From Enterococcus sp. (GTDB taxonomy: Bacteria; Bacillota; Bacilli; Lactobacillales; Enterococcaceae): DNA of 44,789 bases. Below the pieces are notes generated by a model. The model saw only the letters and a program-made list of their open reading frames with translations. It did not search any database and was not told where the DNA came from. The DNA is taken from positions 1 through 44,789 of the forward strand of contig NZ_JALAHI010000015.1 in NCBI RefSeq assembly GCF_022711995.1, read 5' to 3'. Below, in pieces: positions 15,765 through 25,160 of the stretch (within the stretch, counting starts at the first letter, position 1; every line of letters starts with the position of its first letter). Both the position numbers and the translations under genes were made by a program.

Positions 15765-16193
15765 TCATTTCTCGTTGTAAGTTATTTTTCGTAACAATGA
15801 TTTTAATGTTTGTAACTCTTCGATAGTAAGCGAGGCAAAACTTGCCGCAATTTTTTTTGCATGGGTAGGAAAGATCTGATCCATCAATTCTGCCCCTTTA
15901 TCTGTCAGACTGACGTAGGTGATTCGCTGATCCTTTTGACTGGTTTCGCGATGAACGCAACTTTTTTTTACGAGTTGATCGATGACATACGTCGTGCTGC
16001 TGCTGGCAATCAGTATTTTTTCTTTGATGGCTTGGGTGGTATGTGTGCCTTTATGATAAAGCAGTTCCAGAACGGAAAACTCCGTCAGATTCAAGCCATA
16101 ACAGCGGACATCTTGTTTCGCCACCTGCTCTAAGTGACTGCTGCTGCGTAATAACCCAATATAAGCTTTCAATGCTTCTTCTTGATGATCCAT
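15765..16193 (-). CDS. mhqR: MarR-family repressor, MhqR-like
   Basis: 142-residue winged-helix repressor. Its recognition region (TTQAIKEKILIASSSTTYVID) is followed by the wing (SQKDQRITYVSLTDKG). First gene of an operon of two ring-cleaving dioxygenase-like proteins, flavin reductase and hydrolase, the gene set of the Bacillus/Staphylococcus MhqR regulon. An MhqR-type palindrome lies between its -10 box and its start, so autorepression is expected. It has two cysteines, Cys31 and Cys79. Whether induction works by thiol modification or by ligand binding cannot be told from sequence. GTGAGGAA precedes the ATG. Confidence 0.82.
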   Translation of the reverse strand: MDHQEEALKAYIGLLRSSSHLEQVAKQDVRCYGLNLTEFSVLELLYHKGTHTTQAIKEKILIASSSTTYVIDQLVKKSCVHRETSQKDQRITYVSLTDKGAELMDQIFPTHAKKIAASFASLTIEELQTLKSLLRKITYNEK

Positions 16194-16212
16194 TTCCTCA
16201 CCGCCTTCGATT

Positions 16213-16259
16213 TATTTCGAATTCGAGATAATAATAACTTACTTTTTGTAAGTTGTAAA
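16213..16259 (-). promoter_or_regulatory. mhq promoter with MhqR-type operator
   Basis: On the minus strand, -35 TTTACA (16254-16259), 17 bases, then -10 TATTAT (16231-16236). Immediately downstream is TATCTCGAATTCGAAATA (16213-16230), an inverted repeat differing by one base from a perfect palindrome and nearly identical to the operator known for Bacillus and Staphylococcus MhqR. A further AACTTAC/GTAAGTT repeat (16236-16254) fills the promoter spacer. Repressor bound here would block initiation. Confidence 0.85.
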
Positions 16260-16293
16260 ACAATCTGCTTTGCAGTTTCTGGGTACTAAAAAA

Positions 16294-16339
16294 CCTCTTA
16301 CGATAACCCTTTGTAAGTAAAAAGAGTTATCGTAAGAGG
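16294..16339 (-). terminator. Terminator of the bgl operon
   Basis: CCTCTTACGATAAC pairs with GTTATCGTAAGAGG around a short loop, followed on the minus strand by TTTTTT. It ends the bglP-yieK-licT transcript. Between it and the antiterminator gene, 16340-16462 holds nothing recognisable. Confidence 0.9.
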
Positions 16340-16462
16340 GGGGAATAAATTGATTCCTAAGCAGGAATTCCGTGAAACAGGAATGATTTGCTTGAATGAT
16401 TGCATTGTTATCGGCGCTCAAGTATCGCCACTGGACCATTTAGATAAAAATTATCTTTGATT

Positions 16463-17332
16463 TTATTCGCTTGTTTCTACTTCATGGTCTTCTTTGACTT
16501 GATGGATCCGTTCTATGTGCATTGTTAGGTAAACTTCTTCTTCCAAAGTTGGCTTTACCTGGTGGGTTTTATCTAAGTAATTCATGATTTTCTCCGCGCA
16601 TTGAAACGAAGACTGATATTGTTGGATCACTAAACGAATCATCTCGTCACTCATGTTCATCACTTTGATTCCTTTAACCTGACGCATCAAGAAATACTGT
16701 AGATGGGAGACTAAACGAGAGAAAGTCAGTGAATTTTGATTGATCTCAAATTGGAAATGGTATTGGATGATCGCAAGGATATCACGAATGATCTTGGTAA
16801 AGTTCATGGCTTGCTGAATGGATTCATAGTTGTTGCCACTGCTGAGAAAATGCATGGCGATCGCGGTTGATTCTGTTTCATCAAGTTCGATTCCCAATGT
16901 GGCGTGAATGATCGCAAGAGCTTCCTCGCCCAATTTCGCTTCAGTTGGATAGAGTTGTTTGATATCCCAATGCAACGGGCTTGCCATCACGATCTCTTTT
17001 TGTTTGCGATGAACAGCTGAACAAATATGATCCGCCAGCGAAACCAGCATACTTAATCCAAACTCCGCTTTCATTTTTTTCTCAGCTTGATCAATAATGG
17101 TCTCACTTACTAGTATGTACTCGATCGGGATCTCTTTAAAAAGCGCTTTCACGCGATCGATTTCACTTTTCATTTCATTTTTTAAGACAAATGTTCGTTC
17201 GACTAATGATGGGTCCACCACATGACCGGGATAGGCTTTGTAGCCTATCCCTTTTCCCATGACGATCATTGGCTGTTTGGAGTCATCTTCAACCAAAACA
17301 ACATTATTATTCAGTCTTTGTTTTATATGCAT
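16463..17332 (-). CDS. licT: BglG/LicT-family transcription antiterminator
   Basis: RNA-binding antiterminator of 289 residues. The N-terminal CAT domain (about 1-58, IKQRLNNNVVLVED and MGKGIGYKAYPG) binds the RAT hairpin. Two PRD domains follow, with phosphorylatable His residues in LADHICSAVHRK and IAMHFLSS (PRD1) and YLTMHIERIH (PRD2). When the bgl substrate is present it should stop termination at 19965-20009, in the leader of its own operon. Start at 17332 chosen for AGGAGG seven bases ahead; the frame extends further up, into the preceding gene. It is the last gene of the operon, 25 bases after the deaminase-like gene. Confidence 0.88.
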   Translation of the reverse strand: MHIKQRLNNNVVLVEDDSKQPMIVMGKGIGYKAYPGHVVDPSLVERTFVLKNEMKSEIDRVKALFKEIPIEYILVSETIIDQAEKKMKAEFGLSMLVSLADHICSAVHRKQKEIVMASPLHWDIKQLYPTEAKLGEEALAIIHATLGIELDETESTAIAMHFLSSGNNYESIQQAMNFTKIIRDILAIIQYHFQFEINQNSLTFSRLVSHLQYFLMRQVKGIKVMNMSDEMIRLVIQQYQSSFQCAEKIMNYLDKTHQVKPTLEEEVYLTMHIERIHQVKEDHEVETSE

Positions 17333-17357
17333 CAAGAATCCTCCTATTATCACCTGT

Positions 17358-18092
<735 letters not shown>

Positions 18093-18095
18093 CTA

Positions 18096-19931
18096 TTAAT
18101 TAGTGATAGTAAATAGACCTTTCTGAAGATCCATTGCTTCCTGAGTTTTTTTGTCAATGGTTTTGTATTTCTCTGAATTCGTAACAACTACGATGACCGT
18201 GTCATTCAAGTTCTTAGATTGAATATATGACTGATCAAAAGCCAACAATTCATCTCCTTTTTTGATGGTCATCCCTTGTTTGGCTTTCAAGTCAAAACCG
18301 GTGCCTTCTAACGTGACGGTATCTAAACCAACGTGAATCAGCAATTCGACGCCGTTATCTGATTCGATCCCAATCGCGTGTTTTGTTGGGAAAACCGCTT
18401 TTACTTCTCCATCAAAAGGGGCATAGATCTTGCCATCACTGGATGCGATCGCGGCAGTTTTACCTAAAATCTCTTTAGAGAACGTATCGTCTTGAATCGT
18501 GTCCAGTGACAGTTGGTTTCCAACGACTGGTGAGGCAACCACATAGTCACCAACTACTTCTTGCTCGCCGGTTTCCGTTTTTTCTTCTACAGGCTCTTTT
18601 GGTGAAAAACGGTCTAATAAGACAAATGTCAAAATCGCTGTTGAAACGATGGCCACAAGCATCCCTAATAGAATACCAAAGAATCCGTCGCCAAAAAATG
18701 CTGGCAATGATAATAGGCCGGGCATGACGAAGCCATAACTTTGGCCACCAAATACGGTACTTACCGCAGCTCCTAGACCACCACCGATACAGGTCGCGAT
18801 CATTGCTCCTTTATACTTAACCAATACCCCATAAATCGAAGGCTCTGTAATACCGATATAGCCAGGGATCACGGCAGAAAGTGCGATTTGTTTTTCCTTC
18901 ATCTCTTTTGCTTTAAAGTAAACAATCACTGGTGCAGTAGCCTGTGCCAATGTACTCATCAACATCATGGCAGTCAGCTGGGAAGCCCCAAAGCTGGAGA
19001 GTTCCTGTTGCACGATTGGATTCATGGCATGGTGCATCCCACCAAGCACTAAAATTGGCCGGGAGCCACCAACGATCAATCCGGCTAACCATGGTGAAAA
19101 ATCAATCATCCATTTGATTCCTAGTGCCACATATTCCCCGATGTAATAGCCTAATGGCGCTAAAACGCTCATTGCGATCGGTGCCGTAATAAGTAGTGCG
19201 AACAGTGGCGAAAAGACCATATTGACCATTTCAGGGATTCGTTGATCAAAAAAGCGCTTAACATACTTTAACAGCCAAACAGAAAAAATGATCGGTAAGA
19301 CGGAAGAACTGTAGTCCACTACAGCAATCGGGAGAATGCCGAATAATTTCATAAATTGCTGTCCGTCAGCGATTGCAAATGGGTACATCATCAATCCCGC
19401 AAGCGTCAACGCTAAATATTCATTGGTCTTAAATTTCTTCGCTGAACTAACTGCTAATAAGAATGGGAAGAAGTAAAACATGGCATCGGATAGGCCATTT
19501 AGGAAAATAATGGAATCCGTACCATCTTGTGCCCAACCAAAATTCAAGAACATGAAGATGAACCCTTTTAATAGACCACCGGCGATGACAGGCGGCAACG
19601 CTGGTGTCAAAATTGCTGACAGCGTATTCAACATCTTCGTTACAGGACCCGAATTATCCTCTGGGTTGGTGCTATCCTCATTGCCGAAAGAAGCAATTTC
19701 GTTCAACTCACTTGCTACATTAACAACTTTTCCTCCTAGAATCACTTGAAATTGTCCACCTTGGAATTGTGTTCCTAAGACCCCATCTAATTGATTCAGT
19801 TGTGTTACATTTACTTTTTTTTCATCTTTCAACTGGAAACGTAGTCTCGTCACACAATTGGTAAGATGCGTAATATTTTTTTCTCCTCCTACTAGCTTCA
19901 GAATTTCTTTTGCCAATTCACGATTATTCAT
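18096..19931 (-). CDS. bglP: PTS beta-glucoside transporter EIIBCA
   Basis: Single-chain permease of 611 residues in the order B-C-A. EIIB occupies about 1-85, with Cys26 in LTNCVTRLRF. EIIC spans about 105-450, with around ten helices and the conserved GITEPSIYGV. EIIA occupies about 475-600, with its His pair in TKHAIGIES and LLIHVGLDTV. It imports and 6-phosphorylates beta-glucosides such as salicin or arbutin. No phospho-beta-glucosidase is in this operon; the GH1 enzyme at 37328-38764 could serve. First gene of the operon, controlled by the RAT/terminator leader at 19965-20033. Confidence 0.92.
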   Translation of the reverse strand: MNNRELAKEILKLVGGEKNITHLTNCVTRLRFQLKDEKKVNVTQLNQLDGVLGTQFQGGQFQVILGGKVVNVASELNEIASFGNEDSTNPEDNSGPVTKMLNTLSAILTPALPPVIAGGLLKGFIFMFLNFGWAQDGTDSIIFLNGLSDAMFYFFPFLLAVSSAKKFKTNEYLALTLAGLMMYPFAIADGQQFMKLFGILPIAVVDYSSSVLPIIFSVWLLKYVKRFFDQRIPEMVNMVFSPLFALLITAPIAMSVLAPLGYYIGEYVALGIKWMIDFSPWLAGLIVGGSRPILVLGGMHHAMNPIVQQELSSFGASQLTAMMLMSTLAQATAPVIVYFKAKEMKEKQIALSAVIPGYIGITEPSIYGVLVKYKGAMIATCIGGGLGAAVSTVFGGQSYGFVMPGLLSLPAFFGDGFFGILLGMLVAIVSTAILTFVLLDRFSPKEPVEEKTETGEQEVVGDYVVASPVVGNQLSLDTIQDDTFSKEILGKTAAIASSDGKIYAPFDGEVKAVFPTKHAIGIESDNGVELLIHVGLDTVTLEGTGFDLKAKQGMTIKKGDELLAFDQSYIQSKNLNDTVIVVVTNSEKYKTIDKKTQEAMDLQKGLFTITN

Positions 19932-19964
19932 TTCGTTCCTCCCTTGTGAAGAATTCGATAAAAA

Positions 19965-20033
19965 AATGCCTAAAGAGAGCGCAAGAAAAATGCACTTTCT
20001 TTAGGCATTGCCAGCTTGACCTGTCACGAATCC
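19965..20033 (-). promoter_or_regulatory. LicT/BglG leader: RAT antiterminator overlapping a terminator
   Basis: On the minus strand a RAT-like hairpin at 20033-20004 starts GGATTCGTGAC and ends GGCAATGCC, close to the known LicT/BglG target. Its last six or so bases are the first bases of a terminator (19965-20009; AATGCCTAAAG pairs with CTTTAGGCATT, then seven T). The two folds exclude each other, the standard antitermination switch. Confidence 0.88.
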
Positions 20034-20053
20034 TACTATGTATTTACAGGTTT

Positions 20054-20082
20054 AGCCTACCATCTGGTTCATCGCTTGTCAA
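20054..20082 (-). promoter_or_regulatory. bglP promoter
   Basis: Minus-strand -35 TTGACA (20077-20082), a 17-base spacer and -10 TAGGCT (20054-20059), placed about 20 bases before the RAT hairpin. The remaining 20083-20500 is AT-rich and shows no gene. It must contain the divergent promoter for the gene at 20501, but no convincing pair of boxes was found. Confidence 0.65.
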
Positions 20083-20500
20083 GCTGATCAAAGAACAATT
20101 CTATAAAAAACTACGTTCTTAAAATAACACATCAATCACAATAAGCTATTTAACACTTGGTTTACCAAGAAAATAATAACCTTAAAAAGTATTTTCAGAA
20201 CTATTTAATAACAAAATATTCTTGCTTAATTTCAAACATTCCCTTTTTCAGCTGTGACAAGTCTATTTTTTGTTCCATTTTTCTCTGGGAAAACCAAACT
20301 AGAGGATGACATGAAAAAATTGGCGCTTTTTTGATGCCAAGTGATTCTTTGAACAGCTAATTTGTTAGCGATCCGGTCCGATTTTTTCCTTGATTCCTCA
20401 AAAGTGTCTGGGAATCGAAAGATTGGTGTTAATTTTATTGGTATCGCCCTTTTCTGTTTCCATTACACTCACCTTAGACAATAAAGAGAGGAAGATTCTG

Positions 20501-21262
20501 ATGACCATTTACACCGAACCATTCGCTGCAATGCACAACCCAAAGAAACCACTGATTTTAGTCAATTGCTGGAATGTTGCTACCGCTCGTTTACTTGAAG
20601 AAAGCGAACAACTTGCGATCGCCACTTCCAGTTATGCCATCGCCGATTCCTTCGGTTATCCTGATGGCGAAAAAATCCCCCGAGAACTGCTTTTTCTCCT
20701 AATAAAAAATATTTGCCGCGAAGTCCAGGTACCTGTCACTGTCGATATCGAAACTGGCTATGGCGAAGATGTGTTAACGACGATCCAAACTCTTTTGGAC
20801 ATCGGTGTTGCGGGAATCAATATAGAAGATCAACGCATCGATACGGCTACTTATGAGCTGATCGATTTAGAAGAGCAAGCAAAAAAAATCGCATCGATCC
20901 GCCAGTTTTGTCAAAAAAATCACCAGTCTCTATTTATCAATGCTCGGACCGATGTTTTTTTTAAATACAGTGAGCCAACCATCGAAACCTGTAACCTTGC
21001 GTTAAAACGGGCACAGGCTTATAGTGAAGCTGGAGCAAATGGCATTTTCATCCCTGGATTGAACCATGCCGATTTGATCGATTATTTTGTTCGTCACTCG
21101 CCACTACCGGTCAATGTGATGTATACCGAGCAATCCCCTGACATCGACACGTTGATCGGGTTAGGGGTCAGCCGAATTTCATATGGCCCTACTTCTTATT
21201 TCCAAGCAGCAACTGATTTTCGTCAAAGACTAGCCCAAGTTGGGAGGAACCAACATGATTAG
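20501..21262 (+). CDS. Isocitrate lyase / PEP mutase family protein
   Basis: 253-residue TIM-barrel protein of the PEP-mutase/2-methylisocitrate-lyase superfamily. Mg-binding signatures are TVDIETGYG and the GINIEDQ segment, with INARTD further on. The gating loop usual in lyases (KKCGH or similar) is not seen, so it is more like the short carboxyphosphonoenolpyruvate-mutase-type members whose reactions are mostly unknown. GAGAGGAAG precedes the ATG at 20501; the frame is open upstream to 20390 without a ribosome site. Its stop overlaps the start of ada by eight bases, so the two are co-translated. Confidence 0.75.
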   Translation: MTIYTEPFAAMHNPKKPLILVNCWNVATARLLEESEQLAIATSSYAIADSFGYPDGEKIPRELLFLLIKNICREVQVPVTVDIETGYGEDVLTTIQTLLDIGVAGINIEDQRIDTATYELIDLEEQAKKIASIRQFCQKNHQSLFINARTDVFFKYSEPTIETCNLALKRAQAYSEAGANGIFIPGLNHADLIDYFVRHSPLPVNVMYTEQSPDIDTLIGLGVSRISYGPTSYFQAATDFRQRLAQVGRNQHD

Positions 21263-22322
21263 TGATACAAAACAGATTGATGAGTATTATGAAATGCTAG
21301 TGGCAAAGAACTCTCATTACGAAGGTATTTTTTATGTGGGAGTCAAAACGACTGGGGTTTTTTGCCGTCCCACTTGTCCAGCCAAAAAGCCATTAAAGAA
21401 AAACTGTGAATTTTTTGCCAATGCACAAGAGGCTTTGCTAGCCTCCTATCGTCCTTGTAAAAGATGTCACCCACTGAGCGCACCCAGCAATTTATCAGCA
21501 GATGTCAAAATGCTCGTGGAGGCGATTGAACAAAATCCAGAAAAGAAATGGACCGATAAAGATTTTGAGCATTTAGCGATTCATCCGAATACTGCTCGTC
21601 GGCAATTCAAAAAACAATTTGGCATGACCTTTATTGAATATTCCCGTGCTCGCAGATTAGGGATCGCCTTTAAACAGATCCGTGAAGGAGAACCATTGAT
21701 CCAAGCTCAGTTGGACAGCGGCTTTTATTCCGGAAACGGATTTAGAGATGCGTTTTCTAAAATCATGGGGACATTGCCTTCAAATAATAAGACGGTCATG
21801 GTCCTTTCGTCGGCTTGGTTGGAAACACCGTTAGGGTCTATGTTGGCAATTAGTGATCAGGAAAGACTTTATTTGTTGGAATTTGTCGATCGTCGGGGCC
21901 TAGAAAACGAGATTTTAACGTTGCGAAAACGATTGAATGCAGCGATCATTCCTCAGCGAACAGACGTGATGAGCCAGTTACAAGATCAATTAGCTGAATA
22001 CTTTGACGGCAAACGTATGACCTTTGATATTCCCCTGGCAATGGTCGGATCGGACTTTCAAAAACGAACCTGGGCGCAATTGCTCGCAATTGAAGTTGGG
22101 GAAACACTTTCTTATAAACAACTAGCAGCGAAAGTCGGGAATCCAAATGCCTCGCGAGCTGTCGCCAATGCAAATGGCAAAAATCAACTTTCTATTTTGG
22201 TTCCTTGCCACCGCGTCATCACTAGTGCCGGACAATTAGGTGGATACGGCGGCGGTATTGAACGAAAAAAATGGTTATTGGAACACGAGAAAAAAATGGC
22301 TTCTGCCCTTGTCGCAAGTTAA
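21255..22322 (+). CDS. ada: Ada: methylphosphotriester/O6-methylguanine-DNA methyltransferase and AraC-type activator
   Basis: 355-residue three-part repair protein. The N-terminal Zn domain has Cys37, Cys41 (FCRPTCPAKKP), Cys68 and Cys71 (PCKRC), one of which accepts the methyl from phosphotriesters. A central AraC-type DNA-binding domain lies at about 85-180. The C-terminal O6-alkylguanine transferase domain has the acceptor Cys in LVPCHRVI. It removes methyl groups from damaged DNA and, when methylated, activates transcription. The ATG at 21255 has GGGAGG seven bases ahead and overlaps the previous gene's stop (ATGATTAG). Full fusion, as in enterobacterial Ada, rather than the split AdaA/AdaB pair of Bacillus. 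Confidence 0.92.
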   Translation: MISDTKQIDEYYEMLVAKNSHYEGIFYVGVKTTGVFCRPTCPAKKPLKKNCEFFANAQEALLASYRPCKRCHPLSAPSNLSADVKMLVEAIEQNPEKKWTDKDFEHLAIHPNTARRQFKKQFGMTFIEYSRARRLGIAFKQIREGEPLIQAQLDSGFYSGNGFRDAFSKIMGTLPSNNKTVMVLSSAWLETPLGSMLAISDQERLYLLEFVDRRGLENEILTLRKRLNAAIIPQRTDVMSQLQDQLAEYFDGKRMTFDIPLAMVGSDFQKRTWAQLLAIEVGETLSYKQLAAKVGNPNASRAVANANGKNQLSILVPCHRVITSAGQLGGYGGGIERKKWLLEHEKKMASALVAS

Positions 22323-22429
22323 AAAAGCATCTGCAACCGATTAAGCAATGTCTAACAAGCTGTTTCAGGCCTGAGGGTCTTCACGCTGTACGGGCTTGTT
22401 AGTTCATGCTTTCCGTTGCAGATGCTTTT
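22323..22429 (+). terminator. Large nested hairpin after ada
   Basis: AAAAGCATCTGCAAC (22323-22337) pairs perfectly with GTTGCAGATGCTTTT (22415-22429). Inside, CTAACAAGC (22352-22360) pairs with GCTTGTTAG (22394-22402). The outer stem is flanked by A-rich and T-rich sequence, so it can terminate transcription from both sides, between convergent ada and budA. The 107-base size is more than a plain terminator needs. Confidence 0.8.
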
Positions 22430-22488
22430 ATATGTGTGATTCACTGAGACTAGGCCGTTGAGGACCGAGGGATCACAGATGGCTGTCC

Positions 22489-23208
22489 TTATTCTGCTTC
22501 TTCGATATCCCGAGCAATTTTTTCCACGTCGATTTCCCGTTGCAAGAACTCAGCATTTTCTATGGGAAAATGTTGCCGAAACTCGGCTGCTTCCATTATT
22601 TCTGCTTCACCGCTGACTAAACTAAAATCCAGTACATGGCCAGCAAACTGATGATCGTCACTAATAAAGTGCAGATGGAAACCTGCAGCTGCAGCGCCGT
22701 GGAAAAGTTTTGGGGTAAAGAAGCCGACGATGGTTCCTGCTATTTCTGTCGCCGTAAATTCAGGTTGATTTTGAATGATCTCAACGAATTTTGGGTAAGG
22801 TTTTTCTTGTTTAGGTGCTACTCGCACGTGCATCGTATCAAACATCCCATGAAGCTTGATGGCCGCAAACAGATTTGGGCTGATGCTTGTTAATAGTTTG
22901 TCTTTGACTTCTTCATCCGTGGCTTCTGCGCCAAAAGTAATCTGATCCGTTGCGGCAAAATCAACCACTGCCGCATAAGGAGTCGTTTCACTTCCAGTCA
23001 ACTGCTTCACCTGTCCTGTTTCATCGACATGGTAGATCACGCCTTCCAAGAAAATGATCTCCCCATTGGAACCAGCTAATGTCCCGATTCCTGTATCACC
23101 ATAGGTCAGCATCTTGCCGATTTCTTCGGTGCCATCCATCAAATCTTCCATCAATCCACCTAAAGTTCCGTGTTGATATACATAACTTTTGCTTTTCACG
23201 TTCATCAT
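22489..23208 (-). CDS. budA: Alpha-acetolactate decarboxylase
   Basis: Cytosolic Zn enzyme that converts 2-acetolactate to acetoin, 239 residues as usual. The N-terminal YQHGTLGGLMEDLMDG signature and the Zn-binding GFHLHFISDDHQFAGHV segment are clear. AAAGGAG precedes two adjacent ATGs (23208 and 23205). It is 31 bases after alsS and on the same transcript. Together they divert pyruvate to neutral acetoin, limiting acid and over-flow carbon when many sugars are taken up. Confidence 0.95.
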   Translation of the reverse strand: MMNVKSKSYVYQHGTLGGLMEDLMDGTEEIGKMLTYGDTGIGTLAGSNGEIIFLEGVIYHVDETGQVKQLTGSETTPYAAVVDFAATDQITFGAEATDEEVKDKLLTSISPNLFAAIKLHGMFDTMHVRVAPKQEKPYPKFVEIIQNQPEFTATEIAGTIVGFFTPKLFHGAAAAGFHLHFISDDHQFAGHVLDFSLVSGEAEIMEAAEFRQHFPIENAEFLQREIDVEKIARDIEEAE

Positions 23209-23239
23209 GAAGCTCCTTTAATTAGTAAAATAAATACTC

Positions 23240-24892
23240 TTAGTAAAATTGGTCCGGTAAAATCGTCTTGCCTAATTCGGCATTATCGGAATAATCCACC
23301 GGAATATCAATGACGACTGGACCATCAGTTGCAAATCCTTCTTCGATGGCGGCCGTCAATTCTTGTTTTGTTGTGGCACGTAGTCCCTTTGCTCCAAAGG
23401 CTTCCGCATATTTGACAAAGTCTACTGGACCAAAATTGACACCCGATGCACGATCATACTTCATTTCTTCTTGAAATTTCACCATGTTATAAGTTCCATC
23501 ATTCCAGATAAGATGGATGATGTTTTGTTTCAAACGAACGGCTGTTTCTAATTCTTGTGAAGAGAATAAGAAGCCCCCATCACCAGATACAGAAATGATT
23601 TGAGTATTCGGCCGCACCAATGCCGCAGCGATTCCCCAGGGCAATGCCACACCTAGTGTCTGCATGCCATTACTAAACAATAGATGACGAGGTTCATAAC
23701 TGCGGAAATGACGCGCCATCCAAATATAGTGGCTGCCGACATCCACGGTAACGGTCATCTCATCTGTGACTTTTTGCTGCAATGTATCGATGATTTCCAA
23801 CGGATGCAAGGTCCGTTCTGCCCCACGGGTCTCTACTTGCTTTTCCGTCAATTTTTCTTGCAACGTAGCTAAATAATTCTGAGCATCCCCAGATAGCGTA
23901 TAGTGGTCAATGGCTTCCGTCAATTGCTCCATGATTTTGGCAATGCTGCCTAACAGCTCCACTTCAGGCTGCATGTAGGGATCGATTTCCATCGGTACTT
24001 CATCGATCACAATAATCCGCGCATCTTTTTCAGCATTCCAGTTGCGGGCTTCATATTCAATTGGGTCATACCCTACTGCGATCACTAAATCACTTCGTTT
24101 TAACAGCATGTCTCCTGGCTGATTCCGGAACAAGCCCACACGGCCAAAGAAATGATCTTCTAAAGCACGAGAAATGATCCCTGCTCCTTGAAAAGTTTCC
24201 ACGACTGGCAAGCCGGTTTTTGCTACTAGATGACGAATGGCCTCCGTCTCTCTTTCAGCAGAAGCTCGCATGCCCACTAATAAAACCGGTAGTTTTGCTT
24301 CCTTGATTCGTTCGACGAGATCCTCAATATCCTCTGAATCCGCTTGACCTAGTTTTGGCGCAGAGAGGGGTTTGATAGCACTTCCTTCAACTTGACCATC
24401 CGTTACGTCTTGCGGGATCGAAAGAAAACTAGCACCTTTTTTGGCAGTTTTAGCGATTCGAAATGCGTTGGCGATATTTTCAGACAGTGTTTCTGGATCT
24501 TGGATCTCTGTGCTGTATTTGGTTATCGGCGTAAAGAGAGCAGCATTGTTCATACTTTGATGGGTCAGTTTAGACAAATCAGAGCGTTTCACTTGCCCAG
24601 CCAATGCTACGACCGGATCGCCTTCCGCTGTGGCAGTCACTAGCCCCGTTGCTAAATTGCTGGCGCCTGGGCCGCTTGTAGCAATGACTACTCCTGGTTC
24701 TCCAGTCAAGCGTCCAATAGCTTGTGCCATAAACGCAGCATTTTGTTCATGCCGTGCCAAAATCAATTGGGGACCGTGATCTTCTAATGTATCGAAAACA
24801 CCATCGATTTTCGCACCGGGAATCCCAAAAATGTAAGGGACATGATGATTTTCTAAACTTTCAACAATAATTTCAGAACCTTTTTTACTCAC
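23240..24892 (-). CDS. alsS: Acetolactate synthase, catabolic
   Basis: Thiamine-diphosphate enzyme joining two pyruvates to acetolactate, 550 residues. The N-terminal catalytic Glu lies in [12 protein letters not shown], the central domain follows, and the C-terminal TPP/Mg motif is [14 protein letters not shown] to WNDGTYN. No regulatory subunit gene is nearby, which together with budA points to the catabolic AlsS. The GTG at 24892 with AGAGG seven bases upstream is chosen over a TTG at 24910. Confidence 0.94.
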   Translation of the reverse strand: MSKKGSEIIVESLENHHVPYIFGIPGAKIDGVFDTLEDHGPQLILARHEQNAAFMAQAIGRLTGEPGVVIATSGPGASNLATGLVTATAEGDPVVALAGQVKRSDLSKLTHQSMNNAALFTPITKYSTEIQDPETLSENIANAFRIAKTAKKGASFLSIPQDVTDGQVEGSAIKPLSAPKLGQADSEDIEDLVERIKEAKLPVLLVGMRASAERETEAIRHLVAKTGLPVVETFQGAGIISRALEDHFFGRVGLFRNQPGDMLLKRSDLVIAVGYDPIEYEARNWNAEKDARIIVIDEVPMEIDPYMQPEVELLGSIAKIMEQLTEAIDHYTLSGDAQNYLATLQEKLTEKQVETRGAERTLHPLEIIDTLQQKVTDEMTVTVDVGSHYIWMARHFRSYEPRHLLFSNGMQTLGVALPWGIAAALVRPNTQIISVSGDGGFLFSSQELETAVRLKQNIIHLIWNDGTYNMVKFQEEMKYDRASGVNFGPVDFVKYAEAFGAKGLRATTKQELTAAIEEGFATDGPVVIDIPVDYSDNAELGKTILPDQFY

Positions 24893-24909
24893 TGTACTAC
24901 CTCTTTTCA

Positions 24910-24990
24910 AAATCTGTATTAATGACTAACCTAATAATAGCATTTTTCTTTTATTTATCAAGAATAATACACTATTGAAATCTGTATTAA
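24910..24990 (-). promoter_or_regulatory. alsS promoter with paired direct repeats
   Basis: Minus-strand -35 TTGATA (24956-24961), 16 bases, -10 TATTAT (24934-24939). The 13-base word AAATCTGTATTAA occurs twice in the same orientation, at 24910-24922 (just past the expected transcription start) and 24978-24990 (upstream of -35), 68 bases apart. This looks like a two-site operator for an unknown regulator of acetoin production. Confidence 0.6.
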
Positions 24991-25122
24991 AAACTACCAA
25001 GAAAAAGGAACCGTTTTCTCGCTGGCAGCATCCCATTTTTTCTAAAAAAATTTATTTGTACAAAAAAATGTTATCATCTGCACTTTTCGTTTTATTCTTC
25101 TCATATTTTTTTGAATAAACCA

Positions 25123-25131
25123 TGTTATAAT
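25123..25131 (+). promoter_or_regulatory. Extended -10 promoter of the membrane protein gene
   Basis: TGTTATAAT is an ideal extended -10 element, placed 30 bases before the GTG start. No good -35 is present, as is common for extended -10 promoters. Confidence 0.6.
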
Positions 25132-25160
25132 AAAATCAAAAAAATGAGAAAGGAATTAGG

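Noticed and set aside
16239-16439. 66-codon minus-strand frame between mhqR and licT
   Set aside because: It crosses the bgl terminator and the mhq promoter, and its sequence is not protein-like.
23240-24892. Biosynthetic acetolactate synthase (ilvB)
   Set aside because: No ilvN or other ilv/leu genes are present; budA follows directly, which fits catabolic alsS.
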